Below, piece by piece: positions 1-5,759 of a stretch of 7,435 nucleotides of DNA (position 1 is the stretch's first letter; the number at the start of each line of letters is the position of its first letter). The stretch covers positions 1 to 7,435 of the forward strand of contig JAUXFR010000063.1 of NCBI GenBank assembly GCA_030622805.1. Direction: 5' to 3'. The stretch is from Anaerolineae bacterium. Lineage in GTDB: Bacteria > Chloroflexota > Anaerolineae > Anaerolineales > UBA4823. The notes beneath the pieces are model-generated. The model had not been told where the DNA came from and did not search any database. It saw only the letters and a program-made list of their open reading frames with translations. The translations under genes and the position numbers were made by a program.

Positions 1-3
1 ATT

Positions 4-53
4 CAGGTAGACGGGGAACAATTACAGGGAAAATCTTCCCCGCCTGCCTGTTT
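4..53 (+). terminator. Hairpin, probable terminator of the upstream gene
   Basis: The arms 4-18 and 36-50 pair over 15 positions with one A/C mismatch (11/43) and one G-T wobble (8/46). The core is CGGGGAA against TTCCCCG. The loop is 17 nt (19-35) and only three T follow (51-53), so as an intrinsic terminator the U-tract is weak. The hairpin lies upstream of the ABC ATPase gene, and the gene it would terminate is outside the window. It could also act as a processing or mRNA-stability hairpin. Confidence 0.5.
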
Positions 54-84
54 GCGTGTAAACTATAAGTTCAGGCAATCAAAG

Positions 85-115
85 ATTACATATCAACAAT
101 CACTATGCCTATACT
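85..115 (+). promoter_or_regulatory. Candidate promoter for the ABC transporter operon
   Basis: A -10-like TATACT (110-115, five of six consensus bases) follows a -35-like ATTACA (85-90, four of six) at a spacing of 19 nt, which is longer than the optimum of 17. Transcription would start near 122 and leave a short leader of about 30 nt before the ATG at 151. This is pattern matching only. Confidence 0.33.
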
Positions 116-150
116 TCTGCAAGTGAACAAACTCTTTTCCTGGGATCATA

Positions 151-1074
151 ATGACATCATCTTCCCCGGCCGTTAAAGCCCAAGGTCTGCGCAAAGTATT
201 TGGCGACAAAGTCGCCGTCCATGACCTGACCCTGATTGTCGAACGCGGTGAGGTGTTCGGTTTCTTGGGTCCAAATGGTGCCGGAAAAACCACCTCAGTG
301 AAGATGCTCCTGAGCTTGATTTCGCCAACAGCGGGAAGCGCACAAATCCTTAACGCACCACTGGACAACCCAGATATTCGTTCTAAAGTCGGCTTCCTGC
401 CGGAGCACTTCCGCTTCCACGACTGGTTGACCGGGGAAGAATTCCTGTATCTCCATGCTGATCTGTATCACATGCCGCGTGACGCTGCCACCATTCGCAT
501 CGCTGAACTTCTGGAGCTGGTAGACCTTACCAAGCACAAGGATAAGAAAATCCAGGAATACTCAAAGGGCATGCTGCAGCGCATCGGTTTGGCGCAAGCC
601 ATGTTGAACCGACCCGAATTGATCTTTCTGGATGAACCGACATCAGGGCTGGATCCGGTCGGTCGCCGACTGGTGCGGGATATCATCCGCGACCTGCGCG
701 AAGCCGGCACTACTGTGTTCCTCAACTCACACATGCTCAGCGAAGTTGAAATCACCTGCGACCGGGTGGCGTTTATCAAGCAAGGCGAGGTGATCCGCAT
801 AAGCCAGTTGCAGGCATTAATCGAAGGAGAACTGAGCGTAGAGATTCGAGCGAGAAACCTGCGCCCGGAAATTATTGATGGTCTCTCGCGTTGGAGTGCG
901 AATATACGCGCCGATGACGAACACCTGAGTTTAACGCTCGATGGTGAGGCCGATCTGCCTGCGATTACTCGCTACCTGGTTGAGCAGGGAGTGGATCTGT
1001 ACTCCATTCGCCCCAACACGATTTCATTAGAAGATCTCTTCATCCAAATCGTGGGAACTGATGGAGGATTATAG
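151..1074 (+). CDS. ABC transporter ATP-binding protein (CcmA/ABC-2 exporter type)
   Basis: This is the 307-residue ATPase subunit of an ABC transporter; it would hydrolyse ATP at the inner face of the membrane to drive the permease encoded next. All nucleotide-binding motifs are present: Walker A GPNGAGKTT (residues 40-48), a Q-loop position occupied by Glu in GFLPE (E85), the signature in the variant form YSKGM (137-141), Walker B LIFLDEP (157-163), D-loop SGLD (165-168) and switch His194 in LNSH. FLPE and YSKGM are usual in the ABC-2 exporter ATPase branch (CcmA/COG1131-like), so they are not defects. Residues 220-307 form a C-terminal extension common in this branch. ATG 151 is preceded by an in-frame TGA at 124 with no other start between; no clear ribosome binding site is visible. 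The substrate cannot be told from sequence. Confidence 0.93.
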   Translation: MTSSSPAVKAQGLRKVFGDKVAVHDLTLIVERGEVFGFLGPNGAGKTTSVKMLLSLISPTAGSAQILNAPLDNPDIRSKVGFLPEHFRFHDWLTGEEFLYLHADLYHMPRDAATIRIAELLELVDLTKHKDKKIQEYSKGMLQRIGLAQAMLNRPELIFLDEPTSGLDPVGRRLVRDIIRDLREAGTTVFLNSHMLSEVEITCDRVAFIKQGEVIRISQLQALIEGELSVEIRARNLRPEIIDGLSRWSANIRADDEHLSLTLDGEADLPAITRYLVEQGVDLYSIRPNTISLEDLFIQIVGTDGGL

Positions 1075-1080
1075 ACATAA

Positions 1081-1166
1081 AAAATGTGCCACGCACCTTA
1101 TATCAGATATTTCCAGAATACTTTGATTGCAACACTAGTACAGGCCCCAGATGCGTGGCACGTTTT
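1081..1166. repeat. 15-bp inverted repeat between the ABC genes
   Basis: GTGCCACGCA (1086-1095) has an exact inverted copy TGCGTGGCAC (1152-1161). The arms extend outward through AAAAT (1081-1085) and GTTTT (1162-1166) with one G-T wobble, giving 15 pairs. The centre is 56 nt (1096-1151). A GC-rich stem ending in TTTT resembles an intrinsic terminator, but the loop is unusually large. The element fills most of the 100-nt gap between ATPase and permease, and could be an attenuator, a miniature element with terminal inverted repeats, or an operator. Confidence 0.7.
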
Positions 1167-1174
1167 ATAAAATT

Positions 1175-2023
1175 ATGAGCACATTCATCATCGCCCGCCT
1201 CACGTTCCGGGAAGCAGCCAGGAGAAAGATACTGCTGGCAGCACTGTTGCTCGGTATCCTATTCCTGATTGTCTTCGGTGTGGGCTACCACCTGATTCTG
1301 GGCGAGTTGGAAAAACAGATGAAATTCATGCCAGCCATCCAGATCAATGAGATCAGCAACTTCCTGCTGATGGCGGCTATGTATGTTGTGAACTTCCTGA
1401 CCGTGATGATGACCGTGCTGACATCGGTGGATACATTGTCAGGCGAAATCAGTTCGGGCACAATCCAGACCATAATCGCCAAACCCATTCGTCGCGGGCA
1501 GGTTGTGCTCGGAAAATGGCTGGGCTTCGCAGTGATGATCACACTATACATACTTCTCATGGCAGGGGGTGTGACAGCGCTGGTTTATGTACGCTCTGGT
1601 TATCTTCCCCCTAATCCCCTCCAGACGCTTGGCTTGCTGATGCTGAACGCCTTCTTGCTGCTCAGTGTATCCATCCTGGGCGGCACCAGGCTTTCCACGC
1701 TCGCCAATGGAGTGCTGGTTTTTGGGTTGTTCGGTGTTGCCTTCATCGGTGGTTGGATCGAACAGATCGGTTCCTTTTTGCCAGACGCCGCCACCAGTCA
1801 AGCAGCGACCAATGTCGGCATCGTTACCAGCCTGATCCTGCCCAGCGAAGCACTCTGGAAGCGCGCTGCCCACGAGATGCAGTCCCCGCTGGTCAATGCG
1901 ATGGGATTTTCCCCCTTTGCAGCATCTACATACCCCAGCAATGTAATGATCCTTTATGCCGTGCTGTTTACGGCAGCCTGTCTTTTACTGGCAGTGAGAT
2001 TGTTCAGCCGGCGAGATTTATGA
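1175..2023 (+). CDS. ABC-2 type transporter permease
   Basis: This is the membrane subunit partnering the upstream ATPase. From the ATG at 1175 it has 282 residues starting MSTFIIARLTFREAARRK, which fits the family's usual N-terminus (a short amphipathic helix ending in basic residues, then the first membrane span). Six hydrophobic spans are visible at about 19-41, 62-84, 115-138, 148-170, 175-197 and 256-276. The EISSGTIQTIIAKPIRRGQV stretch (91-110), with GK shortly after at 113-114, between spans 2 and 3 is the typical ABC-2 cytoplasmic segment. An in-frame ATG at 1151 would add eight residues, but it lies on the edge of the inverted-repeat arm and adds sequence not expected of the family, so 1175 is preferred. 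Neither start has a clear ribosome binding site. Together with the ATPase it should form an exporter or extrusion pump of unknown substrate. Confidence 0.88.
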   Translation: MSTFIIARLTFREAARRKILLAALLLGILFLIVFGVGYHLILGELEKQMKFMPAIQINEISNFLLMAAMYVVNFLTVMMTVLTSVDTLSGEISSGTIQTIIAKPIRRGQVVLGKWLGFAVMITLYILLMAGGVTALVYVRSGYLPPNPLQTLGLLMLNAFLLLSVSILGGTRLSTLANGVLVFGLFGVAFIGGWIEQIGSFLPDAATSQAATNVGIVTSLILPSEALWKRAAHEMQSPLVNAMGFSPFAASTYPSNVMILYAVLFTAACLLLAVRLFSRRDL

Positions 2024-2032
2024 CAGAAGCGC

Positions 2033-2087
2033 ACAGACCCCCGAGGTTTATAGCCAACCCATGGATTGCACATCTTCGCAGGTCTGT
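2033..2087. repeat. Short inverted repeat between convergent genes
   Basis: ACAGACC (2033-2039) has an exact inverted copy GGTCTGT (2081-2087), separated by 41 nt. It lies in the 79-nt gap between the convergent permease and HEPN genes, where a bidirectional terminator would be expected. There is no T-run on either side and the loop is large, so its role is unproven and chance is possible. Confidence 0.25.
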
Positions 2088-2102
2088 TGAAGTTCCTTCG
2101 AG

Positions 2103-2507
2103 CTATTCCAATAAAGATCTGACGAATTCCACAGCTTCTTCAGCCAGTGCCACAGCCCCCAGTGCAGCTTCCTGTGTGTAAACATCCGCAGGGATGCCAT
2201 CCGGAAGCCCATTTGGATAACGCGTTGGGACATAATACCCGTCTAATATGCTCCAACGCAGCACTTTATCAGCAAATGCTGATTGATATTTTGCAGCAGC
2301 TTCGCTTAATTTCACAACAGAATGCCCAAACACTATTTCTTCCCCCTGTGCATACAGGAAAGCTTTTAACGCTTTTTCTGTTATCTGCTGTGACAGGAAA
2401 CATACCAGATACCAGCCTCCCTCTTCTGCCAGATGTTTTGCCCAGCGTAGATCCTCGCTTGCTTGAAGCAACCAGCGCTGACCCTCTTCGTACGCATCAT
2501 TTCTCAT
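2103..2507 (-). CDS. HEPN domain protein (COG1895 type), partner of MNT
   Basis: A 134-residue all-helical protein of the HEPN superfamily. Family hallmarks visible: an N-terminal helix with W12..A16..DL (19-20), the CFLSQQITEKALKAFL stretch (36-51), a conserved GHS (61-63), and YYVPTRYP (91-98). HEPN proteins paired with minimal nucleotidyltransferases are typically toxins (often RNases) or their derivatives. No R-x(4-6)-H ribonuclease motif is visible here: His occurs only at 25 and 62, and neither has an Arg 5-7 residues before it. Classical HepT-type RNase activity is therefore doubtful. The start ATG (2505-2507) lies inside the end of the MNT gene, giving an 11-nt overlap (ATGAGAAATGA) and probable translational coupling. 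A longer in-frame start seven codons upstream is possible but lies deeper in the MNT gene. Membership of the HEPN/MNT module is well supported; the activity is not. Confidence 0.88.
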   Translation of the reverse strand: MRNDAYEEGQRWLLQASEDLRWAKHLAEEGGWYLVCFLSQQITEKALKAFLYAQGEEIVFGHSVVKLSEAAAKYQSAFADKVLRWSILDGYYVPTRYPNGLPDGIPADVYTQEAALGAVALAEEAVEFVRSLLE

Positions 2508-2844
2508 ACAGCACCCGCCCGTTCTCAACAGCCAACCGTATAAAACCTTTGTGCTTCATTCTCTCAAATTCTTCCGGGGTGTAGACCAGCATATCCAGAT
2601 CCACGCTGAAACTCAATTGTCGATATAATTCAGCTGTCCTTTGAACAAAATCCAGATCACTTTCCATGATAACCAGCAGGTCCAGATCAGTGAACAAATC
2701 ACGTCGACCTGCAACATACGACCCGAACAGAACCACTCTTTTTACTTCGGGTATACTGCTCAAGTGATCAACGATGTTTGATAGTGAAGAACTTAAATTA
2801 GCCCGATGATCTTTGCGTTTCTTTTCTAAGTAGATATCCTGCAT
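2497..2844 (-). CDS. Minimal nucleotidyltransferase (MNT), HEPN partner
   Basis: A 115-residue protein of the DNA polymerase beta-like nucleotidyltransferase fold. The catalytic signature is intact: FGS (40-42) followed after ten residues by D53-L-D55, and a third acidic position in VDLDMLVYTPEEF (D82/D84). In characterised MntA/HepT pairs the MNT protein modifies the HEPN toxin by adding AMP and so neutralises it; the same role is inferred here, but the partner belongs to a different HEPN subfamily. The ATG at 2842-2844 gives the usual N-terminus (MQDIYLEKKRKD) with a modest GGATGGA ribosome-binding-like sequence before it. The frame stays open further upstream with only a TTG near 2949, but that extension does not resemble the family. 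The upstream part is AT-richer than the neighbouring genes, which suggests acquisition as a cassette. Confidence 0.88.
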   Translation of the reverse strand: MQDIYLEKKRKDHRANLSSSLSNIVDHLSSIPEVKRVVLFGSYVAGRRDLFTDLDLLVIMESDLDFVQRTAELYRQLSFSVDLDMLVYTPEEFERMKHKGFIRLAVENGRVLYEK

Positions 2845-2896
2845 ATATCCATCCAGACACTCGAATAGACCAATAACATAAACATTTGGTGAAAAT

Positions 2897-2902
2897 ATTA
2901 TA
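2897..2902 (-). promoter_or_regulatory. Candidate -10 of the MNT-HEPN operon
   Basis: A perfect TATAAT is present on the minus strand. Transcription would begin about 45 nt upstream of the MNT start. No convincing -35 lies at 16-18 nt (ACGCTG occupies the 17-nt position), so this would be a weak or activator-dependent promoter. Confidence 0.35.
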
Positions 2903-2956
2903 CTCCTTTTGTAAACGAACAGCGTTAAGCATCGACAGCTCGTGCCCAAGACATCG

Positions 2957-2985
2957 TTGCTCCTTTCGTTAAGAAACTGTATAAT
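2957..2985 (+). promoter_or_regulatory. Promoter of the lipoprotein/GIY-YIG operon
   Basis: A perfect -10 TATAAT (2980-2985) is preceded at exactly 17 nt by TTGCTC (2957-2962), which keeps the TTG of the -35 consensus. Transcription would start near 2992, giving a leader of about 40 nt with the ribosome binding site AGGAG at 3023-3027. This is the best sigma-70-type promoter in the window, and it is divergent from the MNT-HEPN operon. Confidence 0.6.
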
Positions 2986-3031
2986 TTAGATCATATTTAA
3001 TTCTATTATTACACTAAAGTTCAGGAGAGTT

Positions 3032-3562
3032 ATGAACATATTTAATATTAAATTGAGAGATGCAATCTTAGTAATGGTCTCCACATCCTTCGCTCTTTCT
3101 GGTTGTGCTGCGGCACCACAGAAGGCGGTCACCCCCAAAGAAGTTGAACATGTCCTGGCAGATCAACCAACCGAAGGACTTCCTCTAGCCGACTTGTTAT
3201 CTGTGGAGGTTAGCGGAGACGCCGGCGCTTACATGCTCTCGGTCGAGATCAGCAGCCCGGATACGGGTTGTGAGCAATACGCCGACTGGTGGGAAGTGAT
3301 CGACGAGGACGGCTACCTGATCTACCGTCGTATCTTAGCCCACAGTCACGTGGGCGAACAGCCTTTCACCCGTTCCGGTGGCCCAGTGCCCATCGAAGCC
3401 GAGACGGTCGTCTGGATCAGAGCGCACATGAACCCTGGCGGTTATGGCAGCTCAGTGCTGCAGGGATCCGTTCAGAATGGTTTCTTCCCAGCCGTTCTGA
3501 GCCCAGACTTCGCAGCCGATCTTGAAGAATCACCACCTTTGCCTGAAAGCTGCGCATTTTAA
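3032..3562 (+). CDS. Conserved hypothetical lipoprotein
   Basis: A 176-residue protein with a lipoprotein signal peptide: basic N-region with K8 and R9, hydrophobic core at about 11-20, then lipobox LSGC with the acylated Cys at position 25. The mature part (26-176) is hydrophilic and looks beta-rich. It has a recognisable central block, WWEVIDEDGYLIYRR (86-100), then LAHSHVGEQPF, VVWIRAHMNPGGYG and GSVQNGFF, which I recall as a conserved uncharacterised family; I assign no function. Cys79 and Cys174 in the mature part could form a disulfide. The ATG at 3032 has the ribosome binding site AGGAG four nt upstream. The stop TAA is followed immediately by the ATG of the GIY-YIG gene. The lipoprotein should be matured by LspA, encoded about 650 nt downstream. 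Confidence 0.78.
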   Translation: MNIFNIKLRDAILVMVSTSFALSGCAAAPQKAVTPKEVEHVLADQPTEGLPLADLLSVEVSGDAGAYMLSVEISSPDTGCEQYADWWEVIDEDGYLIYRRILAHSHVGEQPFTRSGGPVPIEAETVVWIRAHMNPGGYGSSVLQGSVQNGFFPAVLSPDFAADLEESPPLPESCAF

Positions 3563-4099
3563 ATGCAATCGCTGCCATCGAGTACCGGAGTCTACGCATT
3601 GCTGCTGGCTTTACCTGAGGCGCGCTCACTCCAGATTGGTAAAATCGGAGATACGACTTTCCCGGCAGGCAGCTACATATATCTCGGAAGTGCGCTCGGT
3701 CCCGGTGGAATCCACGCCCGTCTGGGACGGCACATCAGCGGCAGCACATCACATCCTTACTGGCACATAGATTACCTGCGTCCGTTATGCACTGTAATCG
3801 GCGCTTGTTATCTTGTTGTAGAAGATGCCGTCAGTATAAACGAGCAGCCCGCGTTGCACCAAACCATACCCATCGAGTGCCGCTGGAGTCAGACAGTATC
3901 TTCACTTCCCAGTGCTGACATCCCTCTACCCGGCTTCGGCTCCAGCGATTGTCATGCAGGATGTGCAGCCCACCTGGTGAGACTACCAAACGGGATCATG
4001 CCTGATTTCGAGTCTGTACAATCCGATTTCTCCACACAGTTGGTAAAAGCTTTCGCAAAGGCAGCCGGTGTGAGTGCGTATGACATCATGTTTTTATGA
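3563..4099 (+). CDS. GIY-YIG-like protein of the DUF123 family (COG1833)
   Basis: A 178-residue protein. The N-terminal half carries the DUF123 version of the GIY-YIG nuclease fold: GVY (9-11), FPAGSYIYLGSALG (33-46, the YIG equivalent), RLGRHI with R53 and R56-H57, and HPYWHIDYLRP (64-74). Further on are IECRW (104-108, with the acidic E105) and the family's GFGSSDCHAGCAAHL (124-138), where C130, C134 and H137 could be structural or metal-binding. The family is found alone or fused to endonuclease III in archaea, and a DNA-related nuclease role is presumed but unproven. The start ATG directly abuts the lipoprotein stop (TAAATG) and has no ribosome binding site of its own, so translation is probably coupled to the lipoprotein gene. 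The functional link between the two is unknown. Confidence 0.88.
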   Translation: MQSLPSSTGVYALLLALPEARSLQIGKIGDTTFPAGSYIYLGSALGPGGIHARLGRHISGSTSHPYWHIDYLRPLCTVIGACYLVVEDAVSINEQPALHQTIPIECRWSQTVSSLPSADIPLPGFGSSDCHAGCAAHLVRLPNGIMPDFESVQSDFSTQLVKAFAKAAGVSAYDIMFL

Positions 4100-4136
4100 G
4101 GTAAAATGGATCTCGCGAATAGATGTGCACTGAATC

Positions 4137-4190
4137 CTGTGGTATAAACATGGGCTGAACGCCTGACCGTACATGTCTCACATACCACAG
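4137..4190. repeat. Nested inverted repeat in front of lspA
   Basis: CTGTGGTAT (4137-4145) has an exact inverted copy ATACCACAG (4182-4190). Inside it, ACATG (4148-4152) is repeated inverted as CATGT (4172-4176). There is no T-run downstream, so it is not an intrinsic terminator. It ends 11 nt before the lspA ribosome binding site. It could be an mRNA hairpin or a pair of protein-binding half sites. Confidence 0.6.
4140..4148 (+). promoter_or_regulatory. Candidate extended -10 promoter of lspA-rluD
   Basis: TGGTATAAA matches an extended -10 (TG-N-TATAAT, one base off). No good -35 lies at 16-18 nt, which extended -10 promoters tolerate. The element sits inside the left arm of the inverted repeat 4137-4190. 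Transcription would begin near 4155, about 57 nt before the TTG start of lspA. Confidence 0.35.
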
Positions 4191-4200
4191 AGATCACTCT

Positions 4201-4205
4201 GGAGA
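4201..4205 (+). promoter_or_regulatory. Ribosome binding site that fixes the lspA start
   Basis: GGAGA lies at a good distance from the TTG at 4212 (7 nt after GGAG). The in-frame ATG at 4173 has no such site upstream, so this element favours the TTG start. Confidence 0.65.
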
Positions 4206-4211
4206 AACTAT

Positions 4212-4763
4212 TTGAAGAAATATATCCGGGATTACACGTTTTTATTCTTGATCGCTGGCAGCATCATACTACTCGACCAATGGACTAAACACCTGGTGCG
4301 CAGTAATCTAGCATACACTGAGATGTGGTCCCCCTGGCCCTGGTTGATGCCCTATCTGCGTATTGTAAACTGGCAGAACACAGGGGCAGCATTTGGCATA
4401 TTGCCGCAGTTGAGCATCGTATTTACCATACTGCCGATCATCATCGCCGGAGCAATCATTTACTACTTTCCAAAAGTTCCACGAAGTGATTGGCCAATAC
4501 AAGTCGCACTGGGATTGCAGTTAGGTGGTGCACTAGGTAACCTGATCGACCGGTTGACCCGAGGATATGTTACAGACTTCGTTTCGATGGGAAATTTTGC
4601 TGTCTACAATGTCGCCGACGCCAGCATCACCATCGGTACAGTTATCCTGATAACGTATATGTGGTTCAAAGAACGAAACAAGCCACCCAACGAGATAAAG
4701 CAAACCCCTGAGGAAGAAGCATCTCCAGGGGAAAGGATACCCAATCCTGGTCAGGAGGAATAA
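4212..4763 (+). CDS. lspA: Lipoprotein signal peptidase (signal peptidase II)
   Basis: LspA cleaves the signal peptide from diacylglyceryl-modified prolipoproteins in the cytoplasmic membrane. From the TTG start it has 183 residues. Conserved blocks: LDQWTK (21-26), NTGAAFG (56-62), GGALGNLIDRL (105-115) and YVTDF..NFAVYNVADASI (119-139). The catalytic aspartates are D113 and D136, with N110, R114 and N133 also in place. Four membrane spans are visible (about 8-24, 67-86, 97-112, 135-152). The hydrophilic C-terminal tail rich in Pro and Glu (about 154-183) is longer than in many family members. An in-frame ATG at 4173 would add 13 residues but lacks a ribosome binding site and lies inside the inverted repeat; TTG at 4212 with GGAGA upstream fits better. 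Followed by rluD after 4 nt, a widely conserved gene order. Confidence 0.93.
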   Translation: MKKYIRDYTFLFLIAGSIILLDQWTKHLVRSNLAYTEMWSPWPWLMPYLRIVNWQNTGAAFGILPQLSIVFTILPIIIAGAIIYYFPKVPRSDWPIQVALGLQLGGALGNLIDRLTRGYVTDFVSMGNFAVYNVADASITIGTVILITYMWFKERNKPPNEIKQTPEEEASPGERIPNPGQEE

Positions 4764-4770
4764 CAATGTG
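4753..4770 (+). promoter_or_regulatory. rluD ribosome binding site with overlapping ATG-TGA
   Basis: AGGAGGAA (4753-4760) is encoded by the last codons of lspA. Seven nt after GGAGG comes ATG (4766-4768) followed directly by TGA (4769-4771), a one-codon start-stop. The GTG that opens the rluD frame begins at 4768, sharing the G of that ATG and lying 9 nt after GGAGG. Confidence 0.6.
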
Positions 4771-5694
4771 AGCGAACGTCAGGTCGTGCTGCACTATCAG
4801 GAACAGACAGCGCAGCGCCTGGACAAGTTCTTGGTTTCCTGCCTGCCGGAATTCTCCCGATCCCGATTACAAGTATTTATTAAGAACGGTCTGGTTGCCG
4901 TGGATGACCAGGTAGTTACCAAAGCCGGTTTTATTTTGGCGGGCAGCAATGTCATCCATGTGCGCATACCTCCCGTACAACCCAGTGATCTGCAACCGGA
5001 AACAATACCCCTGGACGTAATTTATGAGGACGACAACGTGCTGGTAGTCAATAAAGCCGCCGGTATGGTTGTGCATCCTGCCGCAGGGCACAGCTCGGGG
5101 ACGCTTGCCCATGCTGCTCTGGGTCATGCACCAGAAATGGAGGGCGTCGGTGGACAGCATCGCCCAGGGATCGTACACCGGCTGGATAAAAACACATCTG
5201 GCATCATCCTGCTCGCTAAAAATGACATTACCCATCGCTTTCTACAGGATCAGTTCAGCAGCAGACAGGCCAGGAAAAAATATCTGGCACTTGTAGATGG
5301 CCAACCGCCGACACTAACGGGACGCATCGAAGCGCCCATAGGACGACATCCGCAACAGCGTAAAAAAATGGCTGTCGTTTCCCCCAGGAAAGGGCGCGAG
5401 GCGATGAGCTCTTATCGCACACTGGAAACCTTCCCCAGGCACACTCTTCTGGAGGTCACTCCGTTCACCGGACGCACCCACCAGATTCGCCTTCACCTGG
5501 CTTTCATCGGTTGCCCGGTTGCCGCTGACACCGTCTACGGCAGGAAACAACCAACCGTTCCGTTGAAGCGCCACTTTCTTCACGCTGCCAGCCTGAACAT
5601 TAAATTACCCGGCGAACAGGAACCGCGCACCTTCCAGGCACCCCTACCACCAGAACTACAGAATGTATTGGAAGACCTCAGGCAAATCAGATAA
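4768..5694 (+). CDS. rluD: RluD-like 23S rRNA pseudouridine synthase (RluA family)
   Basis: A 308-residue RluA-family enzyme that isomerises uridine to pseudouridine in RNA, most likely 23S rRNA. An N-terminal S4 RNA-binding domain (about 16-65, RLDKFL...RSRLQVFIKNGLV) precedes the catalytic domain. The catalytic Asp is D140 in the HRLDKNTSG motif (137-145). Other family blocks are VVNKAAGMVVHP (93-104), ARKKYLAL (168-175) and TGRTHQIRLHL (234-244). Length and domain order match RluD. The exact target uridines (1911/1915/1917 in E. coli RluD) are inferred only. The start is GTG at 4768, because the nearby ATG at 4766 is out of frame and meets TGA at once. It lies 4 nt after lspA and its ribosome binding site is inside lspA, so the two genes form an operon with likely translational coupling. 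Confidence 0.92.
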   Translation: MSERQVVLHYQEQTAQRLDKFLVSCLPEFSRSRLQVFIKNGLVAVDDQVVTKAGFILAGSNVIHVRIPPVQPSDLQPETIPLDVIYEDDNVLVVNKAAGMVVHPAAGHSSGTLAHAALGHAPEMEGVGGQHRPGIVHRLDKNTSGIILLAKNDITHRFLQDQFSSRQARKKYLALVDGQPPTLTGRIEAPIGRHPQQRKKMAVVSPRKGREAMSSYRTLETFPRHTLLEVTPFTGRTHQIRLHLAFIGCPVAADTVYGRKQPTVPLKRHFLHAASLNIKLPGEQEPRTFQAPLPPELQNVLEDLRQIR

Positions 5695-5759
5695 ACTGAC
5701 TCGCGTATTAAAATACATAATGCGAAAAATCACACATATACCAACACAATGGAGGGGTT

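Noticed and set aside
1753..2181. Plus-strand open frame of 142 codons over the end of the permease gene
   Set aside because: It overlaps the permease in another frame, is rich in Arg/Ser/His as frame-shifted reads are, and continues into the convergent gap without any recognisable domain.
2147..2584. Plus-strand open frame of 145 codons across the HEPN/MNT genes
   Set aside because: It is antisense to two clearly recognised proteins, has low-complexity-like composition and no family resemblance; treated as a shadow.
4867..5235. Minus-strand open frame of 122 codons within rluD
   Set aside because: Fully antisense to the S4 and catalytic domains of the pseudouridine synthase; no homology seen.
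5701..5725. Small AT-rich hairpin (GTATT/AATAC within TCGC/GCGA) between rluD and threonine aldolase
   Set aside because: Unequal spacers, weak stem and no T-run; too weak to call a terminator.
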